DNA from: Nageia nagi
Lineage: Eukaryota; Pinophyta
Assembly (NCBI GenBank): GCA_050084985.1
Contig: JBITNC010000001.1
Location: 151,776,001-151,840,000 of the forward strand
Reading direction: 5' to 3'
DNA length: 64,000 nt
Of the stretch, positions 35,162 through 47,638 are shown piece by piece. The notes under the pieces are model-generated. The model had not been told where the DNA came from and made no database searches. It saw only the letters and a list, made by a program, of their open reading frames with translations. The number at the start of each line of letters is the position of its first letter. The stretch's first letter is position 1. The position numbers and the translations under genes were made by a program.

Positions 35162-37024
35162 TGATCAATATAGTGTAACCTCAAGGGGTTTGGTCTGGTC
35201 ATGTTCTCCATTGCCTACAATAGTAGGTTCCTTGAGAGAGCAAAAGGTGATGGGAATATGTTCATGTTGGTTTTTTGCTCAATCTAAAGATTATAGGTTG
35301 GTTCTTATCTATTGTGAAGGTTAAAAGTAATAGGAAAGAGATATAAAGGTAAAGAGTTATAGGAAAGAGATAAAAAACTAAAGTAAAACTAAAATAAGAA
35401 ATATACAACCTGAGAATTGTAGCACATGAAGCAATCCATAGCCAAATAAAAAAATAGTAATCTATCTTACCCCTAGGTTCTCACAATTACAATTACACAT
35501 CCACAATTTTTAAGGAAACATCTCACACATAACATTCACAAAAGAAATAAATAACCACTTGTTGTAGGAGGGCAAAGCATTATTTATTTATATTATCATA
35601 TGTGAAAGCATCTTACAAATCTGAGCAAATTTGCTAAAATGTTTGACCTTTTTAATTTCTAATAATTTACCATTTATACATCTTTCTCCACTATTGGAGG
35701 TTGTATCTCATTAATATACATAATTACATATCTTGAATGTAGCTAGTGCATAAAACTATTTACAATAAATACTATAACTATGTTAGATTACATAGTGAAT
35801 AAGTACCAATAATATGACTATTTGGGAATTTGTAATTTTTGAATAGTCATGTCCATAGAGCTGTAATCCTTCTAACATGTTGTTGATTGATCCTTCTTTG
35901 ACCCTGTAGTTGATTAAAAATGGCACTGTAGCTAATTGAATGAGTACTTTTTTGTAATTTGATAGGTATGATCTGATAGTGTGCTTTATCAGTAGCTATC
36001 TACTTCTCTACAACTATTAAGTATCCATACTATAGTTATGAATGAATAGAGTAATGGGGATTTATGAATAATATACCAACTTACTTCGAGAAGAAACTAC
36101 CATTATTATGTGGAAATGAGTTGGATTCAACACATTAATAGGACCTTGGGGGTCAAACACTTAAGATCAAGTGGACCTGGGTGTTACTTCTTACCCATTA
36201 CTCTTACCTCAATTTGGTGGGTCTTATTCTCTTTTTTTGGGCTTTGTTGATGATCTTGCTCCTCTAGGACCCCCTTATTTTAGCTAAAAACTATGACATC
36301 ATTACTCAAAATTGATGAGCTTTGTTTTATATCTTTATGAACCTTCACTTGCCATTACTTATTTTGGGACCTGCTAATTTTCACAAAAAATTATGACATC
36401 TTCACAAATTCACCCACCATTACTTATTTTGGGACTTGCTAATTTTAATCAAAAATTATGACATCATTACTTACAATAGGTAGGCTCTATTTGATATCTT
36501 AGACCTATATTTATATGACTCCCAAATGATTTATATTTACACAACTCTCAAACACTTTGTATTTACATAACTCCTAGACACTTTGTATTTACACAACTCC
36601 TAAAAACTTTGTATTTACACAACTCTTAGATACTTTGTATTTACATAAATCTTGGACAATTTGTATTTACACAACTCCTAGACACTTTATATTTACACAA
36701 CTCCAGGACATTTTGTATTTACACAACTCTCAGACACTTTGTATTTACAACTCTCGGACACTTTGTATTTACATAACTCCTAGGCATTTTGTAAGGAATT
36801 TTATAGGGCAAAATATTTAAGACAAAGACTTGCTTATATAATAGCCAAATTATATATACAATAGCTGATTGTTAATAACTCCTAGAATTCTTCAAATTAA
36901 GAGCTTATAGCAAATCCAAATTTTATGTCAAAGAGGATAGAATTAGAATAGAAAGAATTTATGAAAAAAATAAAATAATAATAATGTATTACCCCAACAT
37001 AGAGTGTGATTCTAAAGGAATACA
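35162..37024 (-). repeat. Left LTR (3' LTR in element orientation)
   Basis: Matches 45754-47186 over its length except for about 36160-36525, which is absent from the right LTR. That extra block contains its own ~65-bp duplication (ccattacttattttgggac at about 36352 and 36416) and is either an insertion here or a deletion there. Confidence 0.85.
36525..36795. repeat. 26-bp minisatellite in the left LTR
   Basis: About ten units of cactttgtatttacacaactcctaga or close variants. The ORF reading through it (36635-36820) is a product of the repeat. Confidence 0.9.
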
Positions 37025-37039
37025 ATCTTCTAGCACCTC

Positions 37040-40000
37040 TTTATGGTCTCTACCTATTGGAGAATAGGACCCAGTAATTGTTGCTTCTAGTAGCTTATTT
37101 AGATGTAGATCTGGTAGGGGTCTTAGATGGTGGAATCAACTCTATTGGGAGGAAAGGGTGCATCTTCTTATTTAAACCCTTAAGATCTTAACAATCAACT
37201 TGTGATAGAATAGGGTATGCTTGAATATTTATAGTATCTACTTTGAATCCCATCAAAACATTTTCTAACATCCCAACATGTAGGAACCTTGTAATTGCCT
37301 CTTGAGTGAGGTCATTTATTTACTATAAATATGAGATTTGCTTCTCAAAAAAGGACTACTCAAGGAATTGAATGGTATTGGCTACCCAACTGGCATCACC
37401 ACCCTATACATTTTGTTCTTCCCATAATTTGAGAGCTTTCATCTCAATCAAAGAATTATAGAATTTATTAATGAATCTTAGCTCTATTATGAGTTGGTGC
37501 TTACCAAGGTCCATGTTGAACATCAAATTTTGGGTTTCACATATATCTTGAATCCTCCTTAAGTACAATTATTTGTATCTGGGAGTAATGGTCGCTATGT
37601 CCTTCTTAATTAGGACTCTTAACTAGCTCTAAAATTGAGTTTGAAATATCTAGGGCTAGCTGATGGAGAGTGGTTTGTGTAGTGAATTGCTTGATTACTT
37701 GGAGTGCCTATCCCTTTAATAGGTGCAAGTGTGATAATGTCACTATTCTTTCTCCAACTTGTTCCAGTAATTTTTTTTTGAAATCTTTTATGAGTAGTAA
37801 TAATTTTGAATTATTAGATAATACTTTTTTAGCAGCAATGATAGTTTGTAGCTCAGCCTCAACTTGGTTAACCTTTTGAGCATCTATGATTGCAACTTAA
37901 GCTTTAAGATCTTTTATTGTTTGATTAGTATCATCTAACTTAGCCTTTGTTGTTATCAAGCTCTTTTCAAATTTTTACTTCTACTTGTCAAACTTTGTAA
38001 TCAAGTATTTATTTTTATTCTATAACTTGACTATTATTTTGTCTTTAAGGGATCAATATTTCTTAAATTGATCTATTTTTTTATTTAATTTCTCTATCTT
38101 AGTCTCCATTACCTGAAGACTTTTACCAACTACCATTGAAGTATTTACAAGGAATCTAGACTGGTTAATTACCAAAGCACTATACATATTTACATCAATT
38201 ATTATCATAGGAGTAGTATCTAGGTGTTCTTCTTTGAAAGACATTTTTGTTATATTAATATCTTCTATTTCTATCACTTTAATAATGATTCTCAATTATT
38301 GATTATGGAGCATAGGAGGCTTATTAACAAAAATTTTCCAATCAATGGGCTCTATAATTTATGTAGAAAAAATAGATTTAATCTCTTCCTAGGAGGTTGT
38401 AGGAATTAAAGAATGGGAAGGAGTAATTACACCTAAGGTAGATATCGTGACCAATTATGTAGATTTTGATTGCTTGGGAGGTGTAGGATCTTGAATTTCT
38501 ATCTCTTTCTCTACCTTCTCCATGACCTTATCATCATCATCATTTTTATCCATTGGGTCAGAGTCTCTTTTCCAACTAGATTCATCATCATCATCACCAT
38601 CATTTCCTAATCCACCTTTGGGTGCAATTATTGCAAATCTACTAGCTCCAAGTACATTTCTTCCATCTTGTTGAACCTACATGCATTCCTTTTCTAGGGT
38701 TTATTCTTGTGCCAGGACTTCTTGTTGGGCACTAGTGTCTGCATCTTGAGGCTCTCACAATTCCTCTATATCAAAATTTTTTACCTCTTGCTATAATCTC
38801 TAAAGTTTCTTCTATGATTTTTTGAGGTGGAGGTGTAGTCCTTTGTGATCGTGGCTGAGTGGTGTGGGGCCTTTTAATAGGTTTTTCATCCTTCTCTAGG
38901 GTTTGTTGTTTCTTAGCAAGGATTTGAATTTTCCTTTTCTTTTTTGGAGAAGACTCATAGGAAGTGGTTGAAGTATCTGAGGGATTCTATTCTCCCTTTT
39001 TTGCAACCTCTATGAGTTGTATGGCTATCTAATCTATGCTTACCTCTCCCTGTAACAAATTTTCCTTAAAAATTTGGAGGAGGCTAGCCTAATTATAGCA
39101 AAGGGTCTTTAGCATATTCAACCTCTTATAATTTCTCATATTTGAATTTTTCAAATATTTCACTCTCAATGTGATGAATCTTTGTTGTATACTCAAATCT
39201 AAATTTTGTAAAGTAATAGATTTTATTGGGGCCCTATCCAAAACCTATTAATTAAGCAAGTACTTTTGGGTTGAGGGAAAAATCTTGCCTCTTATTTTCC
39301 TAGTTCTTGTATTTCTTTATTCCCTTACGGGCTATCCAAGCCTTGTTCAGAGGTGTGAACTCCCACTCAGGATATATTTTTGCTTCTTGGTCAATTTTAT
39401 TTACAAAATATTCCACATGAGATCTATACTCATAGGCAAAGGTTGGAAACTTCTTACTTGACCTTATTACTTTAGTCATTTCTCTTGAAAGGTCATAAAT
39501 CCATGGAACTTTTTCCATATCTAATTTGAAATTTTGTACAAAGAATTCTACTATGTTAAAACTACCCCCGGACCCATACTTGGTCTCTATGGCACAAATT
39601 TACCTTCCCATATCTATTGAATACAACCGAGGGGTTACATACTTGGGTAAGAAAAAGGTATTTTTAAAATACCCATACCTCATTATCATGGTACAATATT
39701 TTAGGAAGTACCAATCACCAATTTTATTTCCTCCTTGTAACTCCTATATTACACTTTTTGCACAATCTGCTAGGGAGACTTTTAGTTAAAATTTGTATTA
39801 TTATTGCATAGAACCTATTCATGAATGCATAGTACAATCCATGTAACTTACTCAAAACTAGCACTATCAAGTCAATTGGTATTGGTCCAACATTAGGATT
39901 CACCAATTGAACTAGCAACCTTGTATCTATAAGTTTGTCAAGATTTTGATGGGCCATGAGCCATCAAATATATGAAGAATGTTTGAAGCCTATTTTTTCA

Positions 40001-40794
40001 ATTTTAAATAGACATCTCTTTATTTCATTAGCAATGAAATCCAAGAAGTCATAGCAAACATGAACCTCTATGATATTATAAGCCATATGTACCATGGCTT
40101 CATCTACTTCAATTTAGGTTTTCTTTCTCAGAATAATTGCAAGTGCTTGCAACACTTCACTATTCCTTTTTCTTTCAAATAGGAATATCTCATAGCTTAT
40201 GCATAGTTATGATCCTGATATCTCTCACCAATCCAATTTATTATATCTTCTTTATTAGCAAAGAATTCATTCTTCTCTTTTTTTAAATTAATTTATTTTT
40301 TTACATGGGGTCCAATCAGCTTGGATAATAAACACTTGGATAATAGAGTTAGGAGAGTAGTATAGTATTGCTTCAAACTTTGGCTTTGACTCATCTCTTT
40401 CATTTGGGTTCTTGAAAATTCCTATCTGATAACTCTATTGGTCATGTCTATATGCCACCAAATACAATAGCTTAGGGTAAGTAAATGATTCATAGGGCAC
40501 ATAATAGGCTAGGCCTTAGTCAATCATGACATCCTTCTTTGAATGTGCTAGTGATTTCCCTTTTTTTACAACTTTGGGTGTCATATGTTGTGAAATAATA
40601 TGATTGGGGTTGACTCTCCATGTATCAATATCATTCATCACTCCCATCTTAGTCTAGTATACTCTTGGAGCATTCTCTAGATACTCTTCTTGCATGGCTA
40701 TTAGGTCAATATTGACTTGCTCTATTTTAGCTATAGATGAAGATTGGAAAGTTACCATGGTGTTAGTACTCTTTTTAGAACCTTTGGTTTGCAT
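37040..40794 (-). pseudogene. Long degenerate ORF between integrase and 3' LTR of the gypsy element
   Basis: Reading the minus strand from an ATG at 40794 (MQTKGSKKSTNTM), a broken frame continues for more than 3.5 kb. Parts still open include 39724-39957, 39300-39518 and 38053-38295. The middle portion has a Lys/Arg-rich stretch (about 38880-38950) and an Asp-rich acidic stretch (NDGDDDDDESSWKRDSD, about 38540-38620). The C-terminal part (38300-37650) is Lys/Glu/Leu-rich and coiled-coil-like (METKIEKLNKKIDQFKK). I recognise no enzyme domain. Extra ORFs after integrase are known in several plant gypsy lineages, sometimes called env-like, but nothing here shows an envelope function. Confidence 0.55.
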
Positions 40795-41229
40795 TTGAGA
40801 CCATAATTACACTATGCAATCTCCTACAACTCTCTATCTTCTCACTCTACTGAGCTCTAGAATATGTAAGCTCTGAATGCTTTGGAAACTTGTATGCTCA
40901 AAAATGGCTAAATGTTGAGTTAGAAAGAATGTGGCATGTTTTATTCATATTAGGTTTGTGAGACTTATATTAATGGCAATTAATGTTTAAGGATGTTGAG
41001 ATCCATGCATTGTATGGATTGAGCTAGCACAAGTTGGATGAGTTAGCTCAGAGTGCACCAAACTTAATTTATGGTACCTATGTGATAGTTTATGAAATTC
41101 AAGGAAATCTTTTCTTAAATGTTGCCCTATTAGTTGATAGTTGAGTAACACACTACCATTAACCCCAAATCATGCAAAATTAATAATGGGCATTAATGGC
41201 TACCTTCTTTTTGGTAACTATGCCTAGAA

Positions 41230-42673
41230 GATGTAATTTTTTTTTAAAGTATTTACATTATACAATATTTTACAGGTGCTACAAAATCACTTTATCACCT
41301 GGTAATGTTTCAAATAGATCCTATTAATAGGAATAGGTAATTCCTAGGACCCAATGATGTCTTGAAATTTAAATACATTACTTTGCAAGGCTTGAATGAT
41401 GATATAAGGCCTACTCTAAAGAGAATCAAATTTTTGATGTCTTTCAGGCTTAGCTCTTTTCTCATCCCATTTGAGGACTATGTCATTTGGTTGAAACTTC
41501 ACTTGGAAATAATTTTTTTTATCAAACCATTTCTTAATAATGTGCTGGTGATGTTGAAATGAGTCATAATCTTTATTTCAATCTTCCTCTAATTTTAAGA
41601 GTTGATTATACCTAGATTGTAGTGGCTCAAAGCTATGTTCATTTCTTGTAGGACTCTTAATGCTAGTAACTCAATATGTATAGGCAACACAAGTCTTTTA
41701 CCATATACCAATGCATATGGGGATGTTTTGATTGTTAATTTATTGCTAATTCTATCTATCCATAATGCAAAGTTTAATTTTATGTACCATTATCTAGGAT
41801 TCCCTTCAATTGTTCTTTTGATGATCTAGGTTAAGTTTTTATTAGTTAATTTAGCTAACCCATTACCTTGTGGGTAATAATTTGAAGAGAATAACTAGTA
41901 TATCTTATATCAACAACAAAGTTTAACAAGTTACCTCTAACAAATGTTGGACCATTATCTAAGAGAACAATCAGTGGGATTCCAAAGCAAGTGATTATTT
42001 TCTTAATCATTTCTATCACTACTTCTTAATCTACATTCTTACATGGCATAGCTTTTAACCATCTAGTGAAGTAGTCTATCGTAGTCAAAATGAATTTATG
42101 ACTTACCAAGGAATTTGGATTTATAATATCAATAAAATCCATACTGCATTATTGGAAGGGTTTTTCAATAACCATAGGTTTAATAAGCATATAAGTTTGT
42201 CTTCTCTTTACCACAAATTTGCTGTATTTATCAGACTCTCAAACAATCTTGAATGAATCTTGAAATATGGTGGGTCAATAATATCCAACATGTAATACTT
42301 TTGTTGTTGTAGTTGGTCCATTGTAATGTCTACCAAAGAATTGATAATTAAATTCATGCAATATTCTTCAAGATTCATCATGAGTCACACATCTTAATAA
42401 GGTTTGATCAAAAAAATTTCTATATAATAAATCATTGATCATCATAAACTTGAGGGCATGCAACTTGAATCTCCTCCTTTGAAATTTGTCTAGAGCTTGA
42501 GGATATTTACCAATTTGAAAACAAAAAATAATTTGCTTAATCCAATCATTTTCTTCATTGAGTTGTTGTTCGTCCTCTATAATAGTAATCATATGTGAAA
42601 ATTTAGCTATATTTTTAAAGAGAGGATTGCCTTTGATCAACTTGTTTGGATTAATTTCTATATCATATTCCAT
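41230..42673 (-). pseudogene. Gypsy integrase relic
   Basis: In minus orientation: a pre-integrase zinc-finger region with LLYRNFFDQTLLRCV (about 42380-42440), H2C2-like remains with GYYWPT, then the core with MDFIDIINPNS (first Asp, about 42130) and DNGPTFVRG (second Asp, about 41940-41965). The glutamate motif is damaged. A C-terminal part (KFDSLWVGPYIII, about 41310-41350) resembles the integrase tail. Stops and frameshifts occur throughout. Confidence 0.8.
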
Positions 42674-42689
42674 TATTTTAGTAATCCAA

Positions 42690-43060
42690 CTAGCTTTTCT
42701 TTCACCTAGATCTTCTTGTATAACATAATTTCTTATATCTAGATGGATAGTAAATACAAAGATTCCATTGTGGGAGATATAATGCTTGAATTTTTTTATC
42801 CTTTCATTATGAAAAATATTTACTTTTCAATAAATGAGTACCTTTACTAGTGTTGATGTAGTGTTTGGCTATGAAAGGTAATGGAATGTTCCTTTTTGTT
42901 ATCATCTTTCTATGCTAGAATTATAGCAATGCTCTTATCTACTCCATATGCATACATGATGAAGTATTTTGAAATATCAAGATTTTTGAGCATAGGAGCT
43001 TCTATTATAGCCCTTTTAATTTTTTAAAGACTATTTTTGCTTCACTAGACCAAGAGAATA
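42690..43060 (-). pseudogene. Gypsy native RNase H relic (after RT)
   Basis: On the minus strand APMLKNLDISKYFIMYAYGVDKSIAIILA, then HSITFHSQTLH, reads as the RNase H that normally follows gypsy RT. It makes the upstream RNase H at 44.34-44.9 kb an additional, second domain. Confidence 0.7.
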
Positions 43061-43219
43061 CAACATTGTTTTTTAACATTGAAGTGATTACAGATACAAG
43101 TTTTGAAAAATCATTAATGAATTTTCTAACAAAATTGATCTGACCAAGGAATGATTACAAGGCTTTCTTGTTGGAAGGGAGAGGCAATGCTTCAATAACT
43201 TTTACTTTGTTTAGATCCA

Positions 43220-43960
43220 TTGCTAATTATTCCTTTGAAACAATATGGCCAAGTAATTTTTCTTGATTAACTATAGAAATTGATTTTTTTTGAATTTATT
43301 AAAATGCCAAATTTTATTCATCTTTCAAAGATTTACTTTATGTATTCTAGATGATCCTTTTTACTTCTAGAGAACACTATGATATCATTGAGATAGACTA
43401 GTATAATCTTATTTATTAGTTCATCAAATGCATGATCCATGGCTCTTTGGAAAGTAGCTTCTACATTAAAAAGACCAAAAAGCATTCTTTAAAAAGCAAA
43501 TGTCACCTATTTTGTTGTAAATGCAATTTTTTTATTGATCCTCATCTTTCACCCAAATTTGGTTAAATCTTGAGTAACCATCAATCATTGAAAAATAGCA
43601 AGCTCCAACTATTATATGAAGAATCTACTCCATAGTTAGGAGAGGATAATTATCTTTAAGAAATACTTATTTCAAATTTCTAAAATCAAAACATAGTCTA
43701 ATTTCTCCACTTTTATTTCTAATAGAAATTAGATTTGCAACCTAAGAAGAGTGCTTGATAGGATAAATAATTTTTGAATCAAGCAGCTTGATCAATTCTT
43801 GTTTCATAGCTTGCTCTATTTTTGGGTTGACTGGCCTTTATTTTTTTCTATATGGTTTGGCATCTGGTTTAAGCTCAATTATCTATTTGATGACACTCTT
43901 ATCATATTTCTTAAGATCATCATAAGTCCAAGCAATTACTTTGAAAAACTCATGATAAAT
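43220..43960 (-). pseudogene. Gypsy reverse transcriptase relic
   Basis: Minus-strand translation gives IELKPDAKPYRKK, SGEIRLCFDFRNL (about 43670-43705), FSMIDGYSRFNQI, ATFQRAMDHAFDELI and VYLNDIIVFS (about 43380-43400). The catalytic motif normally reads Y-x-DD, and the first Asp is Asn here (AAT). Several stops confirm inactivity. Confidence 0.85.
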
Positions 43961-44339
43961 CTAAGACATAATAGCATTTTCTTCATTAAAACAATTTGAA
44001 CCAACTTTGATATATTTATCAGGTTCTATTTCTAGCTTAACATAATTCTCCTTCTGAATGGCTAAAGATTTAGCCTTTTAAACATCTTTTGAATCAAATA
44101 GTCTTTCAAAAAAGAGTAATCCTTTTGGTATAACATTATTTTTGAGTTGAATAACATCTAATTCTTGAAAATAATTAGGTAATTTCTAAATAGCAAAAGT
44201 GTGAGCCACTATTTCATCCAAGAGAAAATTCATAATATGCTCATCAAAGTTGAATACTTGCAAAAAATTTATAGTATTAGGTACTAAAGGTCTACATTAA
44301 ACTTTGACTCCAAGAGCTCCTCTTTTATTATGAGTAGGA

Positions 44340-44905
44340 TTATATCGAGCCCCACTCCTAGCAATTGCATCAGCTATTTGGTTGTACTTTCTAGGAATAG
44401 ATATAAAATTAATAGCCAAGAATGACTCTAATAAGTCCCAAACTTTATTCCTGTAAGTCTTTAGATAATGATGTTTTACACTAATTTGGTTTTTGACTTA
44501 TTTTATGACCAATTCTAAATCACCATGGATAATTAGGCATTAGATTCCTATACTGATTGCTTTGGATAACCCTAAATAGAAGGCTTCATACTCAACAACA
44601 TCATTTATACAAGTCCATGTGAATCTGAAGGATAACCTTTTCATATGTCCCTTTAAGGACTTGAATACAACTCTAGCTCCACATCCATGCTTACATCTAG
44701 ATCCATCAAAGTACATTGTCCATACCTCATGTTCTTTTTTAGCTATGAGTGAGATTAGTTGAGTATCTTCATATAAATAATAATTACCCATGCTAGTATT
44801 TGTGACTTGATAATTTGAATCATTTGCTAAAAGAACTTCAATTATCAGTAGTGATTCTCTAAGTGTGTCCCTTTCAAATATTTCCATAGGTTGGGGATCA
44901 TTCAT
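44340..44905 (-). pseudogene. Additional RNase H domain upstream of RT
   Basis: The minus-strand ORF 44540-44905 and its continuation contain WTMYFDGS (Asp, 44700-44714), VEYEA (Glu, 44581-44596), IHGDLELV (Asp, about 44510-44530) and NQIADAIA (Asp, about 44360-44377). These are the D-E-D-D residues of an RNase HI fold in order. It precedes the RT in element orientation, while the element's own RNase H follows the RT. One in-frame stop separates the two halves. Confidence 0.8.
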
Positions 44906-44939
44906 AGATTTTTATTCTGTGATATCCTTAAGATGAACA

Positions 44940-45300
44940 CTTTTGGTGGCCTCATTCAGAATTTTTAATTATTTATCATGGAAAGGAAGTAAAAGATGAG
45001 TATAGTGTAAAGTTGAGTACCCTTCCAACTTAGCAATGAATTATTTGGAAAGGCATATTCTAAACAAAGGTGGAAGATCAACCATAATGATATCTTAGAT
45101 AACACAAATGTCAAGGAAAGCATTCAAAGTTATAGGAACTCCTTTAACACTACCAAAAACATCTAGTCATCCTATTTTTATCAGTGATATCAAAGCTTGA
45201 AACTAACAAAGATATATCTTGATAATGTTCATATGGTGTCTTTCCAGATCCATCATACTTAGGTAGAACTTTAAAATTTGCTTGAGGTATAGTAGGGGAA
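44940..45300 (-). pseudogene. Truncated gag/protease remnant of the gypsy element
   Basis: VLPKYDGSGKTPYEHYQ (about 45210-45270) resembles a plant gypsy gag N-terminal region. A later stretch around 45000-45110 resembles the end of a retropepsin region. The usual gag length is missing, so this part of the element is deleted or too decayed to read. Confidence 0.45.
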
Positions 45301-45753
45301 TTAGTAGTAACAACTAAAGGATGACCATTATTCCAATTAAGAAAGTTTGTTAGTCAAGCTATACTTGGAGTAAAGGTAGGAGGTGAAGGATTCTCTAAGG
45401 TTGAATCAAATACTGATGATAGTGGGATTACCCTTAAGGGGAGTATAGGGGATATAACTTGAGAGATTATTTCACCTAGTCCTCTTGTGCAGAACTAACA
45501 ACTCTTCAAATCTAAGATATTTAAGAGAATTTTTGGCACTACTTCTAGTAAGTTTGCATTTTGGAGGTGCTAGGGTTCACAATGTTGATTGGTTGATAGC
45601 AAATTTGCCAATAAGGTTAAAAGAACCTTATAATATTTGAAGGAAATGATTGATATCCCACAAAACATGGCTATTAGGCTTATATATGCTTGCTAAATAT
45701 AAAATTTAGTTCAAGGTCCCATCAAGTGTGCAAAAAATGGAATAATCTACTAT

Positions 45754-47186
45754 TGATCAATATAATGTAAACTCAAGGGGTTTGGTTTGGTCATGTTCTC
45801 CACTACCTATAATAGTAGGTTCCTTGAAAGAACAAAATATGGTGGGAATGCACTCGTGTTGTTTTTCTACTCAATATTTGAATTATAAGCTAATTCCTAT
45901 CTAATATGAAGGTTTATAGTAACAAGAAAGAGTTAAAAAGGTAAAGAGTTATAGGAAAGAGATAAATAACTAAAGTAAAACTAAAACATGAAATATACAA
46001 CTCAAAAATTATAGCACATGCAGCAATCCATAACCAAGATGAAGAATAGTAAGCTTACCCCTAGGATCTCGCAATCACAATACATAGCCATAATTTTTAA
46101 TAAAACATCTCACACATAACATTCACAAAAGCAATAAACAACCACTTGTTGCAAGAGGGAAAAGCATTGTTTATTTGTATTATCATATGTGAAAGTATCT
46201 TACAAATCTGGGCAAACTTATAAAAATATTTGATCTTTTTAATTCCTAATAGTTTACCATTTATACATCTTTCTCCATTGTTGGGTGGTTCTATCTCATT
46301 AATATACATAATTACATATCTTGAATGCAGTTAGCATAGAAAACTATTCATAATAAATACTAAAACTATGTTAGATTACACAGTGAACAAGTACTAACAA
46401 CATGAATATCTAGGAATTTATAATTTTTGAACAATCATGTCCATAAAGATGCAATCCTTTTGACATGTTGATGATTCCTTGTAGTTGATTGAAAATGGCA
46501 CTATAGTTTATTGAACAAGTACTTGTCTACAATTTGATAGGTGTGATCTGATACTATGCTTTGTCAATAGCTATCTACTTCTTTGCAACTATTGATTATC
46601 CATACTATAGTTGTGAATGAACAAAGTAATAGGGATTTGTGAATAATATATCAACTTAATTTGAGAAGTAACTACCATTATTATGTAGAAATGAGTTGGA
46701 GTTGACACATTAACAGGTCTCTAAGGATCAAACTCCTAGATGCTTTGTATTTACACAAATCTTGGATACTTTGTATTTACACAACTCCTAGACACTTTGT
46801 ATTTACACACCTCCTAAACACTTTGTATTTACACAACTCTCAAACACTTTGTATTTACACAACTCCTAGACATTTTGTATTTACACCTCCTAAACACTTT
46901 GTATTTACACAAATCCTGAACACTTTGTATTTACACAACTCTTGGATATTTTTTAAGGAATTTTACAAGGCAAAATATCTAAGACAAATACTTGCTTATA
47001 CAATAGCCAGATTACATATACAATAGACAGCTGCTAATAACTCCCAAAATTCTTCATATTAAGAGCTTATAACAAATCCAAATTTTATGTCAAAGGGGAT
47101 AGAATTAGAATAGAAAGAATTTGTGAAAAGAATAAAAGAATGATAATGTATTACCCAAACTCAAAGTGTGATTATGAAGGAATATA
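45754..47186 (-). repeat. Right LTR (5' LTR in element orientation)
   Basis: A direct copy of the left LTR, shorter by the ~360-bp block. A 26-bp minisatellite occupies about 46735-46955 with roughly eight units, fewer than in the left LTR. No primer-binding site was convincingly found inside its left edge. Confidence 0.85.
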
Positions 47187-47270
47187 GTAATATATATTAC
47201 AACTTGTAAAATTGTAAGCTTGTTTAATTATTATAACATTTGTAAACTTAAACATTATCTAAAATTATTA

Positions 47271-47385
47271 ATCCTATGATTATAATTTTGTGAAGGGATA
47301 AAGATTGTATAGAGAGGGAAAGATGAAGGGGGAATGAAAATGCATAACAATAGTATAATTATTATATGAAAAATACATAACAACA
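47271..47385. repeat. Dispersed ~115-bp repeat, copy a
   Basis: atcctatgattataattttg followed by a gaagggataaagatt-type segment and aagatgaaggg recurs in direct orientation at 50339-50460 and 50674-50790. Confidence 0.75.
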
Positions 47386-47638
47386 TAGCAATATCATAAA
47401 CATTATGTGAAAAAGTACATAACAAAATTATAATAACATGTGTCCAAATTCCATGTAATCCATGTAATAATAGCATATAGTCCACAATAACAATGTCCAA
47501 AGTCCACAATAATAACATAACAACATCATAAAAATAATTTCCAAAGTCCACAATAACTTCCAATGTCTATATACATATATCATGATCTACAACTAACATT
47601 CAAAAACAACAACTACATAATCAATTCTAGATCTATCT

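Larger units (their letters stand above)
35162..47186 (-). mobile_element. Ty3-gypsy LTR retrotransposon, about 12 kb, minus strand
   Basis: Two direct long repeats (35162-37024 and 45754-47186) bracket minus-strand gag, protease, RNase H, reverse transcriptase, RNase H and integrase remnants plus a long 3' ORF region. Both LTRs begin TGATCAATAT and end GGAATA(C/T)A. They differ by many substitutions and by a ~360-bp block present only in the left LTR, so the insertion is old. The flanks give at best AGTA as a target duplication. The flanks at 35037 and 47188 share tagtaatatatattacaa, so the insertion lies in locally repeated DNA. All reading frames are broken. Confidence 0.88.

Noticed and set aside
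36635-36820. ORF with repeated LYLHNS/CIYTTPRHF peptides (also 46745-47026)
   Set aside because: It is the translation of the 26-bp minisatellite in the LTRs, not a repeat protein.
38224-38409. Plus-strand ORFs inside the gypsy element (also 37670-37879, 41362-41829, 43799-43999)
   Set aside because: They are antisense to the element's degenerate coding strand and lack domains.
37040-40794. Envelope gene of an endogenous retrovirus-like element
   Set aside because: I see no signal peptide, Cys pattern or transmembrane segment in the readable parts; position alone is not enough.
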